Part shown: in pieces, positions 45,765 through 55,261 of the stretch | Position numbering within the stretch: position 1 is the stretch's first letter | How the letters are laid out: each line of letters starts with the position of its first letter | Source of the DNA: an uncultured Opitutia bacterium | GTDB lineage: Bacteria > Verrucomicrobiota > Verrucomicrobiia > Opitutales > UBA953 | NCBI GenBank assembly: GCA_903855995.1 | Contig: CAIOAN010000008.1 | Location: forward strand, 248,001 to 312,000 | DNA length: 64,000 bases | Reading direction: 5' to 3' | Program-made: the position numbers and the translations under genes | The notes under the pieces: generated by a model | The model's database searches: none | What the model was told of the DNA's origin: nothing | Seen by the model: the letters and a program-made list of their open reading frames with translations, nothing else

Positions 45765-47563
45765 CATGCCCGGACCGGAGTCGCTTCGAAATCGTGATAC
45801 TCTAGGAACTGACGGGCACCTTCGTCCCCCATGTAGGCCGCCAGCAGTTTCGGGTCAGTCTGGGTCAGGTCCACGACGATCAGGCCGTCCAGACAGCCTC
45901 CGAAGCCTTCGTCGACATTGAAGGCGATCAGCCGACCGTTGAGCTTGAGGTAATGCTTCAACAAGACCGGCACCGTCTTGGCGTCGGCTTCAAGGTCGCT
46001 GACCAGACTGGACACATGTTCAAGGTCGAAAGCACAACGCTGCAGGACATCCAAATCCGCATCGCGCAGGCTCATGGAACGGGGCGGATTCTTAGCCCGC
46101 ACGAACGGCAGGAGGTCATCGGCCGAACGGTTATTCTTCAGATAGGAGAGGATCAATTCCTTGGAAGCTTGGCCGTATTCCGGATTGATGCTCACGGGAC
46201 CGAAAAGCAGATGATATTTGGGGAAGCGCACCACATAACGTCCAATCCCACGCCAGAGCAGCGGCAGGCTCGTCGGCTTGCGTTGGTACTCCTGACGGAT
46301 GAACGAACGTCCCATCTCGAGCGCCGGATCCATGCGGCGAAAGAAGTCGCCCTTGAAATCGAACAGCGTCGAAGTGTACAAGCCATGCTTACCCTGGAGC
46401 GGCAGAATCCGGTCAGTGGGACCGAGTCGATAGCCGCCGACCACCTGCGAAGCTTTGTCATCCCAAAGGATGATTTGATCATACCAGGCATCGAAGGCAT
46501 CGAGATCGCAATCTAGCCCGGTGCCTTCAGACACCGAACGGAAAGTCGTCTCACGAAGTCGCCCGATCTCACGCAGGGTGTGCGGCAGGTCCCTGCCGAG
46601 AAAGCGGTACACCTTACAATCCCCACTCGTCAACAACAGGTCCTCCGTCGGCAGGCTCTGCAGTTCGGCACGAATCAGCAATGGATTAATAGGCGCGATA
46701 ATGGGAGCCTGCTCGGGCACTGGAACCGCAGGATTGGGCTTCCCCCCGCCCGCCCGCGCCGACAGCAACTCGCAACGCAGGCGAAGAAAACTCGTCGCCT
46801 CCTCGTCATCCGGATGATCCGTCAATTGCGCCGGAGTGACAGGATTCGCCGTCCGCAAGCGGATGACCTTCCCCCGATGATACATGAATTCCCGTAACAG
46901 GAGCATCGTCCGCACCCGGGGATGCGCCAGCCCGAGTGCTTGGAAGAGATTAGAGTTCCGGCCTTCGATGCGCAAAGGTAGCAACGATGCGCCGACCTTG
47001 CGCGCCATGCGGATCATTAGGGGCGACCAGACGGAGTCCGCCACGCGTCGCTCCCGCAGCTTCAAACTGGAAACCTCACCGGCCGGGAAAGTCATGATAC
47101 ATCCACCCGCCCGGAGGTGAGCCAGAATCCGACGGGTGCCGCCGATATTTACCGGGTCGGCGGATTTAGGGTCAAATGGATTGACCTCGATCAACCAAGG
47201 CCGGATTCCGGGAATCTGCTGAAGCCAACGGTTACCGACAATCAAAGTATCCGGTCGAACGCGTAGGAGGAAATCCATGGCAACCAAACCGTCCGCCAGT
47301 CCATGCGGGTGATTAGCCGTGACGATCAACGGTCCCGACCGGGGAATACGGGCGAGGCATTGGTCCGCCCATGAGGCCGTGATACCCGCCTGTTCGAGCG
47401 CCGAGGTGAAAAAATCAGGTCGTCCTGCCGAAAGAATGCGCTTCAGGAAGTCATCAAAAGCCCGCACCTTGAAAAAGCCGTCCAACACCGGCTCAGCCCA
47501 ACCCAGCGGACCGAGTTTAGCCCGAAGTTCACTGGAGTTACTGATGGTCGTCTTCTGTGACAT
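45764..47563 (-). CDS. Two-domain lipid acyltransferase, OlsF-like
   Basis: A protein of about 599 residues. The N-terminal PlsC-like O-acyltransferase domain (about 30-280) has ANHPHGLADG (His85, Asp91), FPAGEVSS and a later PLRIEGRNS block. After a Pro/Ala linker, the C-terminal domain from about 300 resembles OlsB/hemolysin-type N-acyltransferases (GNAT-like): VGGYRLGPTD, ALEMGRSFIRQEYQ and LLWRGIGRYV. OlsF of Serratia joins the same two activities to make ornithine lipids in one protein. Amino acid substrate (ornithine, glycine or other) cannot be told. Confidence 0.78.
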   Translation of the reverse strand: MSQKTTISNSSELRAKLGPLGWAEPVLDGFFKVRAFDDFLKRILSAGRPDFFTSALEQAGITASWADQCLARIPRSGPLIVTANHPHGLADGLVAMDFLLRVRPDTLIVGNRWLQQIPGIRPWLIEVNPFDPKSADPVNIGGTRRILAHLRAGGCIMTFPAGEVSSLKLRERRVADSVWSPLMIRMARKVGASLLPLRIEGRNSNLFQALGLAHPRVRTMLLLREFMYHRGKVIRLRTANPVTPAQLTDHPDDEEATSFLRLRCELLSARAGGGKPNPAVPVPEQAPIIAPINPLLIRAELQSLPTEDLLLTSGDCKVYRFLGRDLPHTLREIGRLRETTFRSVSEGTGLDCDLDAFDAWYDQIILWDDKASQVVGGYRLGPTDRILPLQGKHGLYTSTLFDFKGDFFRRMDPALEMGRSFIRQEYQRKPTSLPLLWRGIGRYVVRFPKYHLLFGPVSINPEYGQASKELILSYLKNNRSADDLLPFVRAKNPPRSMSLRDADLDVLQRCAFDLEHVSSLVSDLEADAKTVPVLLKHYLKLNGRLIAFNVDEGFGGCLDGLIVVDLTQTDPKLLAAYMGDEGARQFLEYHDFEATPVRA

Positions 47564-47623
47564 CTGTGGCAAGTATGCCACGGACGTGTGCGGAAGCGGG
47601 GGCGACGGGGTGACATTATGGTG

Positions 47624-48427
47624 TCAACCGCCCGCGAAGCCGAAGAACTCCCGAGCGTTACGCGTAGCGACCTCGGCGACTTCATCCGACGGCAACCCAA
47701 GTAGTTCGGCAGCCTTGGCACAAATCTCGGGCAAGTAGGCCGGCGTATTTTCCTTACCCCGGACCGATTGTGGCGCGAGGTAGGGCGAATCGGTCTCAAG
47801 CATCAGCCGGGCGAGACCCTGGGCCTTCAGCGCTTGGCGAATGTCCTCGGACTTGGCATAGGTGATGATGCCCGTGAAAGAGGCGCGGCCACCGCGTTGG
47901 TTGACCTGGCGCACCTGCTCCGGCCCTTCAACGAAGCAGTGGAACACCACCTTGCGCCAATCGACCCCGCTGGCGTCGATCATCCGCACGCAATCGTCAA
48001 ACGCATGCCGTGAATGGATTACCACCGGGCAACCGAACTGATAGGCTAACGAAAGCTGACGACGGAAGGCTTCCTGCTGCCAGCCCTTGATGCACGCCGC
48101 CTCTTCTTCATTCGCCGGTAGACGGAAATAGTCTAAACCGATTTCGCCGAGGGCGGCGGGCGCCGTGGCGTCCGTGAAATAAGGTGAAATCGCGGCGACG
48201 GCCTCCTCCCATCCTTCTTCGACATGACACGGATGCAGCCCCACCGTGTGCCGGAAGAAATCTGGCTGGCGGCAAGCGAGGTCACGGTAATCGGACCAAT
48301 CCTTCAAGTCGGTGCCGATGGCTACGGCGCCTTCGACGCCCGCGGCACGGCATTCCGCCACCCAAGCGGCGAGACGGCCAGCCTTGAGGGCGTATTCCGG
48401 ATGACAATGGGAGTCCAGCAGGCGCAC
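47624..48427 (-). CDS. TatD-family metal-dependent hydrolase
   Basis: A protein of about 267 residues. The TatD pattern is complete: RLLDSHCHPEY with metal-binding His residues, HTVGLHPCHVE, LGEIGLDYFR, VVIHSRHAFDD, VFHCFVEG and LETDSPYLAPQ. Members are Mg-dependent 3-prime exonucleases or DNases in repair and DNA turnover. I start at GTG 48427, immediately before the conserved strand, because upstream residues are Arg/Cys-rich noise and reach into the divergent EVE gene. No Shine-Dalgarno is seen. Confidence 0.88.
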   Translation of the reverse strand: MRLLDSHCHPEYALKAGRLAAWVAECRAAGVEGAVAIGTDLKDWSDYRDLACRQPDFFRHTVGLHPCHVEEGWEEAVAAISPYFTDATAPAALGEIGLDYFRLPANEEEAACIKGWQQEAFRRQLSLAYQFGCPVVIHSRHAFDDCVRMIDASGVDWRKVVFHCFVEGPEQVRQVNQRGGRASFTGIITYAKSEDIRQALKAQGLARLMLETDSPYLAPQSVRGKENTPAYLPEICAKAAELLGLPSDEVAEVATRNAREFFGFAGG

Positions 48428-48510
48428 GCAGTGATTAGGCTCCCCGGCGATGAAAGCGCAAGACCACAGCCCTGCCTTGAAAAAGCCGCCCCGCCCTGCA
48501 CGTTGACCGC

Positions 48511-48972
48511 ATGCACCATTGGCTGATGAAATCCGAACCCGATGAGTTCTCCTTCCAGGAACTCGAACGCAAGGGCAAGGAACCGTGGACCGGCGTGCGC
48601 AATTACCAAGCACGCAATTTCATGCGCTCGGCCAAGGCCGACGACCTCGTACTCTTCTATCATTCCAACTGCAACGAGCCGGGCATCGTCGGCGTGGCCA
48701 AGGTCTCCAAGGAAGCCTTCGACGACCCGACGCAATTCGAACCCAAGTCGGATTACTACGACGCGAAGTCGACCAAGGAAAATCCCCACTGGAGCTGCAT
48801 CGAGGTCTCCTTCCACCAAGGCTTCAAGCGTCTCGTCGGCCTACCGGATCTCCGCGACAGTGCGGCGCTCAAGGACATGCTCATCCTGCGCCCCGGCAAC
48901 CGTCTTTCCGTCACGCCCGTGACCGCCGCTGAATTCAAGGCGATCGTCGCGCTCGGCGGGCTCAAGAAATAG
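48511..48972 (+). CDS. EVE-domain protein
   Basis: A 153-residue protein covering an entire EVE domain: HHWLMKSEPDEFSFQELERKG, then WTGVRNYQARNFMRS, DDLVLFYHSNC, GIVGVAKVSKEAF and a C-terminal SVTPVTAAEFKAI. EVE/PUA-like domains bind modified bases in DNA or RNA. Stand-alone copies of this type are widespread housekeeping genes of unclear role. The last 11 bases overlap the convergent MFS gene. Confidence 0.92.
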   Translation: MHHWLMKSEPDEFSFQELERKGKEPWTGVRNYQARNFMRSAKADDLVLFYHSNCNEPGIVGVAKVSKEAFDDPTQFEPKSDYYDAKSTKENPHWSCIEVSFHQGFKRLVGLPDLRDSAALKDMLILRPGNRLSVTPVTAAEFKAIVALGGLKK

Positions 48973-50221
48973 CGTCTTCGGTCGGCAGCCACATCGCGAG
49001 GATTGCGGCCGGGAAGAAAAGGAAGGAAGCGTAGAGCAGCACCGCGCTGAAATCAGAAGGCTTGGCAAAGATGCCGAAGAAGACCGTGCCCGCGGCGGCG
49101 AAGACGCGCCCAATATTATAACTGAAGCCGGCCCCCGTCGTGCGGAGCAAGGTCGGGAACAGCGGCGGCAAGGCCATGGTGAAGAGGCCGAAGACCCCCT
49201 GGCAGAAACCGATGCCCGCGTAGAGCACATAGGTCGCGGACAAGCTCCACGGCAGAGCAAACGTGAGTGCCATTAATATGAAGTAAGCGCCGAAGAAGGC
49301 GGCCAGGGCGCGACGGTAGCCGAAACGTTGCGCGGCCCAACCCGAGGCAAAGTTGCCGACGACCGAAGCGGAAATCACCCAGAAGAGCGCCACCGAGACG
49401 ACCTTGGCCTTATCGAGGGAGCCAGCGAGCACTTCGGGATGGGAGCGGATGAAAGCCTGCTGCCAGAACATGAAGCACCAGTGACCGGTGAGGGAAATGG
49501 CGCAGAGCAAAGAGGCGACGAGGGTCGTGCGGCGGATACCCACCCGGAAAAGATCACTCATCGGCGGCGCGGCGTGCTTCCCCTGTTCGGCAGACCATTC
49601 GGCTGTCTCAGGTACCTCTTTACGAATCCAGAGCGTCACGAAGGCCGGCAGGACACCGATCAAGAAGACCCAGCGCGGAGCGTATCCCGGCACCTGCTGA
49701 AGGAGGAAAACCGAAGCGATCGCGGCGAGGATGCCGAAATTGACCGCGCATTGCAGCACGGCGGCGATCCACGGACGCCACTTCTTCGGCCACGTCTCGG
49801 AGAGCAGCGATGCGCCCACCGCCCATTCGCCGCCGATGCCGAGTGCGGCGAGGAAGCGGAAGATCATCAGCTGCCACCATGTGTGCGCGAAGAACGACAG
49901 CCCGGTGAAGAGCGCGTACGTGAGGATTGTCAGGACGAGCGTGCGACTGCGGCCCAGACGGTCCCCAATGACACCGAAGAACGCGCCACCGAGCGCCCAG
50001 CCCAGCAGGAACGCCGCCTGCACATAGGAGCCATAAAGACCGACATCAGGATTGGTCTCGTCCGTGCGCAGCAACTCGGCGACGAAGACCGTCGCGACGA
50101 GCGTATAGAGGTGCAGATCCAGTCCATCAAAGAACCAACCGAGCCAGGCGGCGAAGCCTGACTTCTTCTGATGGGTGGAAAGCTCGCTCCACTTCGTAGC
50201 CTCGGCGGGGGTCTCGCTCAT
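48962..50221 (-). CDS. MFS transporter (sugar-acid/sialate-type)
   Basis: A 419-residue carrier with twelve hydrophobic segments. Motif A GDRLGRSRT lies at 86-94, then LAALGIGGEWAVGASLLSETWPKKWRP in TM4-5, typical of the sialate/aromatic-acid symporter branch. It has a central cytoplasmic loop at about 200-220. Substrate unknown. It is close to the sugar-acid cluster but separated by a hairpin at 50255-50275, so it may be its own unit. ATG follows TCCCTCC. Confidence 0.87.
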   Translation of the reverse strand: MSETPAEATKWSELSTHQKKSGFAAWLGWFFDGLDLHLYTLVATVFVAELLRTDETNPDVGLYGSYVQAAFLLGWALGGAFFGVIGDRLGRSRTLVLTILTYALFTGLSFFAHTWWQLMIFRFLAALGIGGEWAVGASLLSETWPKKWRPWIAAVLQCAVNFGILAAIASVFLLQQVPGYAPRWVFLIGVLPAFVTLWIRKEVPETAEWSAEQGKHAAPPMSDLFRVGIRRTTLVASLLCAISLTGHWCFMFWQQAFIRSHPEVLAGSLDKAKVVSVALFWVISASVVGNFASGWAAQRFGYRRALAAFFGAYFILMALTFALPWSLSATYVLYAGIGFCQGVFGLFTMALPPLFPTLLRTTGAGFSYNIGRVFAAAGTVFFGIFAKPSDFSAVLLYASFLFFPAAILAMWLPTEDAIS

Positions 50222-50254
50222 GGAGGGACAGTTGAAACCGCCTAGAAATTAGCA

Positions 50255-50275
50255 AGGCGGGCTTTACGGCCCGCC
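50255..50275 (-). terminator. Hairpin after the ThuA gene
   Basis: GGCGGGC/GCCCGCC stem with a six-base loop, 13 bases past the ThuA-gene stop on the minus strand. It is followed by TTGCTAATTT, an imperfect T tract. Confidence 0.5.
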
Positions 50276-50287
50276 CTGCGTGAGGAC

Positions 50288-51229
50288 TTACTTCTTGGCT
50301 TCAGCCTTCTTGGCCGGCGCCTTGGCCTTGGGGGCCGGCGTCGCCGTGTAAGGCTGATTCGTCATGGCGCCCGGGGCGACCATGAGGAGGTTAGGAGACA
50401 TGTCCGGGGCCTTGGCATCGCCGTTGGCCCACTTGAGGCCGCCGATTAGGATCTGCTGGAAGGTCGGGTTGGTCCAGACGTCTTCGCGGTGTCCCATGGC
50501 GGTGTAAAAGACGCGTCCCTTACCTTCGTTGCGAGCCCAGGTGTTCGGGTAGGCCGGTCGCTTGTAGTCGTCGCCTTCGAGGGCGGGGTCATTAAAGACG
50601 GAGAGGACGTGGATCTCGGGACGGAAGTCCTTGAGGGTATACCATTCTTCCTGGAAGGAGAAAGAGTCGCCGACCTTCTCGAAACCCGGGAAGGTCTTGT
50701 CGATGACCTTATTCGTGCCGACCTGCTGTTTACCGTGGCGGATGAATTCGGCGCCGAGGAAGCAGACGTAGGCGTCGGCCTTGTCGCCGTGGTTGGCGAA
50801 ACGCTCCGGACCCTTCACGGCCTCGTTGTCGGTATGAAAGGTGTCAGCGGCGGAGTGCGTGCCGACGAAGCCCTTGCCTGACTTCACGAAGTCGAAGAGG
50901 GCCTGCTTGCCGGCCATGGACATCGGAGGGTTCTTATCGGTGCCTTCGGAGCAGAGATCGCCGGTGGTGTAGAACATCACCGTGTCGAATTGGGCGAGGT
51001 AAGCGGGCGAGAACTTCGAGCCGTCCTTGGAGAAGGTGAACTCGATGTTATTGGCGGCGCCGATCTCAAGGAGCTGCTTCTCGGCGAAGCTGGGCTGGCC
51101 TTTCTTATAAGAGATCACGTCGTGCTCGTAGCCCGAGGACTTGGTAAAGAAGAGGACCTTGCGCTTAGGGGCGTCGGCGGCGAACGCACAGAGCGACAGC
51201 AGGCAGAGGAGTAACGAGCGGAGCTTCAT
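50288..51229 (-). CDS. Secreted ThuA-domain protein
   Basis: A protein of about 313 residues. Signal peptide (KLRSLLLCLLSLCAFA), then a ThuA (trehalose utilisation) fold resembling class I glutamine amidotransferases: KVLFFTKSSGYEHDVI, FDTVMFYTTGD, GKGFVGTHSAADTFH, and near the end GRVFYTAMGHRED followed by GGLKWANG. It ends with a Lys/Ala/Pro-rich tail. ThuA proteins are abundant in Verrucomicrobia and Planctomycetes near sugar oxidation genes. The reaction is not settled. ATG at 51229 follows TACCCACCCCC. Confidence 0.87.
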   Translation of the reverse strand: MKLRSLLLCLLSLCAFAADAPKRKVLFFTKSSGYEHDVISYKKGQPSFAEKQLLEIGAANNIEFTFSKDGSKFSPAYLAQFDTVMFYTTGDLCSEGTDKNPPMSMAGKQALFDFVKSGKGFVGTHSAADTFHTDNEAVKGPERFANHGDKADAYVCFLGAEFIRHGKQQVGTNKVIDKTFPGFEKVGDSFSFQEEWYTLKDFRPEIHVLSVFNDPALEGDDYKRPAYPNTWARNEGKGRVFYTAMGHREDVWTNPTFQQILIGGLKWANGDAKAPDMSPNLLMVAPGAMTNQPYTATPAPKAKAPAKKAEAKK

Positions 51230-51287
51230 GGGGGTGGGTATGACTTGAACAAACCCTCCCCGCCCCGGCAGGCAAGCCGATTGGGGT

Positions 51288-52694
51288 TTAGCGGCCCGCC
51301 GAACAGCGGACCGGGGGCAATTCACGGCCGATTTCGGCGAGACGATAGCCGAAGCCGGGGCCGCGCAGGCTCGAACCGTCGACCTGGCCGTCGCGACGCA
51401 AATAGAGCAACGGGTGGACCTTGGCCTCAGCCGCGGAAGCCGCGGGGTAGAACTGCATGCCATTAGTCTCCACGCCTGCAATCGTCGGAGCATGGGCGGC
51501 GAGCAAGACGTGCGTCATCTGCGCCATCATGGGATTGGTGAGGTCCTGCACCATGAGCTGCATACCATGGGCGCGAGCCCAGCAGAGACTGAGAATCGCA
51601 CCCGTCTGCGTCTTGCAGGTCTTGAGGGCCACGCCGGTCCAGCCGAGTGCGCGACCGAGACGGACGATACGCCAGTCGTGCGCACTTTCGTCAAGGAACA
51701 GCGGCATACGTGCGCTCACGGAATGGACGTCGATGGGATGCTCCTCGAGCTCATACGGGAAAGGCTGTTCGACGTAACTGAGGCGCTTCCACAGTTCAGG
51801 CAGCTCGGCCTTCACGCGATCGAGCACGCCGTTCACGTAGGCCGGATCCATGACGGTGCAATTGAAGTCGGCGGTGAAGAGTTCGACGCCGAGCGGCAGG
51901 CCGATCTCAGCGATGCGCTTCAGGCGCTCGAAATCCCAGGGCGCGTCGTTACCGCGCAACTTGACCTTCAAAGCTTTGAGGCCGTCGGTCTTGATCCATT
52001 CGTCGAGCGAGGAAGGATAGCCGTCAGCGACCTTATTGGCGCCAGCTTCCGCAAGCGTGAGGTAGTCGAGACCGCCGACGAGGTGCCAGGCGAGCAGCTT
52101 GGGCGTAACCGGTGAGCGGAAGTATTCGACGGGGTAACGGCCGGCGAAGGACACATCCTTGGCGTCGGCCGCGGGAGCGACGAACGATGAGAGGTCACGA
52201 TTCATCCACGGGGCGCAGTAGGTCGAATAGGTCGGCACGCCATGGGCCACGCCATAGGCGTCGTGCAAGGCGAGGTCGAAAGGCGAACAGCAGACCAACG
52301 CGGCGAGCGTCGGGACAGCGACGCCTTCCGGCAAGCCGGCGTTGAATTTCTTCAGGATACCCGGCATCGCTTCCTCGAGGAAATCATGACCAATCTCCAT
52401 CGGATGGCCGCGCGCACCGAAGGTCGCATACGCCTTGGTCAGCGTATCGCAGAAATCATGCAACGCCTTCGAGCGGACGTCGTAGGGTACCGGCGAAGGC
52501 CAGACCCACTGCACGCTGAGCGGAGTCTCGCCCCACCCTTCGGCCTGCGTGCCATCAGCCCTCTCGATCGTGACGCAGACGCGGGCACAGACGACGCTCG
52601 TAACCGTCTCATGGCCAAACTTAAGAGGGAGTCGCAGCGTGACCGGCAAGGCATGCCAGCGCACCGCACGGATCTGGACGTCGCGGGGATTCAT
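51288..52694 (-). CDS. Enolase-superfamily enzyme (mandelate racemase/dehydratase type)
   Basis: A 468-residue protein. The capping domain lies at 1-140. The barrel has KVKLRG (Lys243/Lys245), metal ligands Asp276 in TADFN, Glu309 in YVEQP and Asp335 in FLDES, and Lys358/Lys361 in LKTCKTQTG at the far side. This set fits the muconate-lactonising or dipeptide-epimerase-like subgroup, with lysines on both sides. It may dehydrate or epimerise an acid sugar. The MFS carrier gene ends 6 bases upstream of its start, so they share a transcript. It is longer than typical (about 370) owing to N-terminal and barrel insertions. Confidence 0.85.
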   Translation of the reverse strand: MNPRDVQIRAVRWHALPVTLRLPLKFGHETVTSVVCARVCVTIERADGTQAEGWGETPLSVQWVWPSPVPYDVRSKALHDFCDTLTKAYATFGARGHPMEIGHDFLEEAMPGILKKFNAGLPEGVAVPTLAALVCCSPFDLALHDAYGVAHGVPTYSTYCAPWMNRDLSSFVAPAADAKDVSFAGRYPVEYFRSPVTPKLLAWHLVGGLDYLTLAEAGANKVADGYPSSLDEWIKTDGLKALKVKLRGNDAPWDFERLKRIAEIGLPLGVELFTADFNCTVMDPAYVNGVLDRVKAELPELWKRLSYVEQPFPYELEEHPIDVHSVSARMPLFLDESAHDWRIVRLGRALGWTGVALKTCKTQTGAILSLCWARAHGMQLMVQDLTNPMMAQMTHVLLAAHAPTIAGVETNGMQFYPAASAAEAKVHPLLYLRRDGQVDGSSLRGPGFGYRLAEIGRELPPVRCSAGR

Positions 52695-52700
52695 TGGAAA

Positions 52701-54017
52701 TTAGTCCTGCAGGGCCTGGCCGGAGGTTTCCTTACCGAGGAACGCGACAAACAGTCCGATGCCGTAGACGAGCGTGATCGCCGCCGCCGCCTGCTGATAA
52801 CCTCCAAGGGTCGTCACCAACTTGCCGCCGAGAAGCACGAACGGCACTGCCACCAGGCGGCCAGTGTTATAGCAGATCCCCTGGCCGGTCGCACGGACAC
52901 GGGTCGGGAAGAGTTCCGGAAGGTAAAGGGGGAAGAAGCCAAAGAAGGCCGTCGCCGCCATACCAAGGGTGAAGACTTTAAGCGCCATCACCCAAGGAAA
53001 GATATTGAAGAGCTTCGGACCGCTCCAGTCGGCGGGCGTGCGGTAGATCCAGACGGTCGCAGCCAAGGCGAAGAGGCAGAGCAACTGATAGCCGCGGCGA
53101 CGCGGAAGCTTCGCCAGCAGCAAAGGCGCGACAAACGTGCTCGCGCAGGCGCCAACGGAGACGATGACCATCGCAAGGGCCTTGGCTCGAGGATTATCCG
53201 GGCCGGCGAGATCGCCGATCCAGAGCGGAATCCACTGCACTGCGCCCCAGGTGCCGACGAAAACCACGGAGACCATCAGGATGCCGGCGATGGTCGTGCC
53301 GCGAAGTTCGCCACTAAACAACTCACCGATCTTGGAACGAGCCGGTGTAAACGACGCGGCCTCCTTGGCGGCGGACCGTTCCCACTTCTCGGACTCCGGG
53401 ACAAACAGACGGATGAGCAAGGTCAGGATCGCCGGCGAGGCGCCAATCAGGAAGTGGATTCGCCAAGAATTGCCGTCAGCGGGATAAGCCAGCGCCATGC
53501 AGCCCACGAGCACCATGCCGAGATTGGCGGCCATGCCGATGGCGCCCGCCATCTTAGAACGATGACGTTCCGGCCAGGCTTCCATCACGAGCGCCACGCC
53601 GAGGGCCCATTCGCCGCCCATGCCGAGCGCCGCCATGAAGCGGGCAGCGGCGAGGTGCGTGGGGTCCTGCGCGAAATAACAGACACCGCTGAAGATTGAA
53701 TAAAATAGGATACTAAAAGACATCGCCTTGACGCGGCCGATGCGGTCTCCCAGCCAGCCGAAAGCCGCCCCACCCAGAGCGGCGCCGACCAGGAAAGCGG
53801 AAGTGATGACCCCCATCCATCCGCTCACCCAGCCATTGATTGCCTTGGCACCGAGAGCGGCAATATCTGCCGGCACCATGCTCTTCAAAGCTGGACCTGC
53901 CAACGTCGGGAAGAGCGCCTGCTCATAGCCATCCATCATCCAGCCAAGGAAACCGGCGAGCAGGGTCATCTGCATGCCCTTGGTAATCGCGTCTTTGGTG
54001 CCGTCGGATGTGGTCAT
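52701..54017 (-). CDS. MFS transporter of the sugar-acid cluster
   Basis: A protein of about 438 residues with twelve hydrophobic segments. Motif A GDRIGR lies at about 90-95, then GMGGEWALGVALVMEAWPERHR in the fourth and fifth helices. It belongs to the same branch as the transporter at 48962-50221 (sialate/aromatic acid type). Co-transcription with the enolase-like gene 6 bases downstream suggests it imports that enzyme's substrate. Starts at 54017 and 54032 are both ATG. I prefer 54017, with GGGGG eight bases upstream. Confidence 0.87.
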   Translation of the reverse strand: MTTSDGTKDAITKGMQMTLLAGFLGWMMDGYEQALFPTLAGPALKSMVPADIAALGAKAINGWVSGWMGVITSAFLVGAALGGAAFGWLGDRIGRVKAMSFSILFYSIFSGVCYFAQDPTHLAAARFMAALGMGGEWALGVALVMEAWPERHRSKMAGAIGMAANLGMVLVGCMALAYPADGNSWRIHFLIGASPAILTLLIRLFVPESEKWERSAAKEAASFTPARSKIGELFSGELRGTTIAGILMVSVVFVGTWGAVQWIPLWIGDLAGPDNPRAKALAMVIVSVGACASTFVAPLLLAKLPRRRGYQLLCLFALAATVWIYRTPADWSGPKLFNIFPWVMALKVFTLGMAATAFFGFFPLYLPELFPTRVRATGQGICYNTGRLVAVPFVLLGGKLVTTLGGYQQAAAAITLVYGIGLFVAFLGKETSGQALQD

Positions 54018-54134
54018 AAAGGATGCCCCCATCAGAAGGACTTATCCCGGGCCTTCAAGGGGCGATTTCTACCTGAGGGACTCGTCGCAACTAATGTTTT
54101 CAAGAATCCATTAACCTGCTAAGGTGTCTACCTC

Positions 54135-55253
54135 ATGAAGCCGCTGATCGATCGCCCCGAGGACCTGACGCCGTCGACCCCTTGGTCTGCGACGAAATGG
54201 GCCTGGACGGCCGAGGAAGCGCTCGTCGACCACCGCACAAAGGCCCGCCTGTGCTCCGCCGTGCTGCTGCCCTTTCAATGCGGCCAGCCGGACTGGAAGA
54301 GCTTCGTCTCCGAGATCCGCTGGCAGAAGGCCGCGGCCGATCATTACGGCATTGATCTCGTACCGGTGCTCAACGCCGACACGGGCTACATTTTTGACCT
54401 CGACGATAAGATGTATGCCGAGGTGCTCCGTCAGTTTCGGACGGCCTTTCCGGACATGCGCTTCATCGCAGGTATCACCGCCCGCGGTGCGCAGGACGAC
54501 ACCTCCTTCCAGGCCGAGCGCTACCGTCCGTTGCTGGACCTCGTCCAGGCACACGACAACTGCGAGGTGATGATCATGACGTCGAAGGGACTCAACTCGC
54601 TCGACCCGGAACGTCGCCGTGACGGCTACTACCAGATTGCCGAATGGCTCATCCGCCCCGGCATCGTGCACGCGCTCGAGCCTTCTTTCGTCTCCTGGGC
54701 CACGCCCTATGAGCCGTGGCTCCTGCACCAGCTCGCCATCCATCCGAAATTCGTGGGCGGTAAAGTGAGCACGCTCGACGAGCCACATTTCCTCTACTGG
54801 GCCGCGATGTGCAAGGACCTGAAGCTCGATTTCGCCCCGCACAGCGGCGACGACTACGGCATCGCCACCGCAATCAAGACCGGCCTGCCCCTTCTTATCG
54901 GAGCCGCCAGCAGCGCGGCCCCGCAGATTTGCGCCGCAAAGGACATGTGGCTCGACGACGGTGCCCCGGGCAAGAAGTTCCCCACGGGGACGGGTCGCTT
55001 CGACACCCGCGTCTACAAGCTCTTCGAGGCCTTCCAGTCGCTGGAAGATCAAGTCTTCCGCCTCGACGCCAAGGGCAGCGCCGCCGCCTACAAGCATAGC
55101 ACCGCGCACCTACTCCACCAGATGGACGTTATCGCCTCACCCGAACCACACCCAGCCTGCAAGGATGTCCGCGGGCCGGACGAAGCCGCCCGCATGAAAG
55201 AGGCGATGCTCCGCACCCGGCGTATCTCCGAACGCCTCCAAATCCCTCGCTAA
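54135..55253 (+). CDS. DHDPS/N-acetylneuraminate-lyase superfamily protein
   Basis: A 372-residue TIM-barrel protein. The order of segments SAVLLPFQCGQPDW, YGIDLVPVLNADTGY, MRFIAGITARGAQ and FVGGKVSTLDEP, with a candidate Schiff-base lysine 210, fits class I aldolases such as KDG aldolase or neuraminate lyase. It is longer than standard DapA (about 300). It is divergent from the MFS-enolase pair and followed in 9 bases by a flavin oxidoreductase. In this context a 2-keto-3-deoxy sugar-acid aldolase role is plausible but not proven. Confidence 0.72.
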   Translation: MKPLIDRPEDLTPSTPWSATKWAWTAEEALVDHRTKARLCSAVLLPFQCGQPDWKSFVSEIRWQKAAADHYGIDLVPVLNADTGYIFDLDDKMYAEVLRQFRTAFPDMRFIAGITARGAQDDTSFQAERYRPLLDLVQAHDNCEVMIMTSKGLNSLDPERRRDGYYQIAEWLIRPGIVHALEPSFVSWATPYEPWLLHQLAIHPKFVGGKVSTLDEPHFLYWAAMCKDLKLDFAPHSGDDYGIATAIKTGLPLLIGAASSAAPQICAAKDMWLDDGAPGKKFPTGTGRFDTRVYKLFEAFQSLEDQVFRLDAKGSAAAYKHSTAHLLHQMDVIASPEPHPACKDVRGPDEAARMKEAMLRTRRISERLQIPR

Positions 55254-55261
55254 AACGCCCG

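Noticed and set aside
52242-53699. Long plus-strand frame (about 485 codons) opposite the MFS and enolase-like genes
   Set aside because: Arg/Asp/His-rich shadow translation with no fold or motif. Both opposite-strand genes have clear family signatures.
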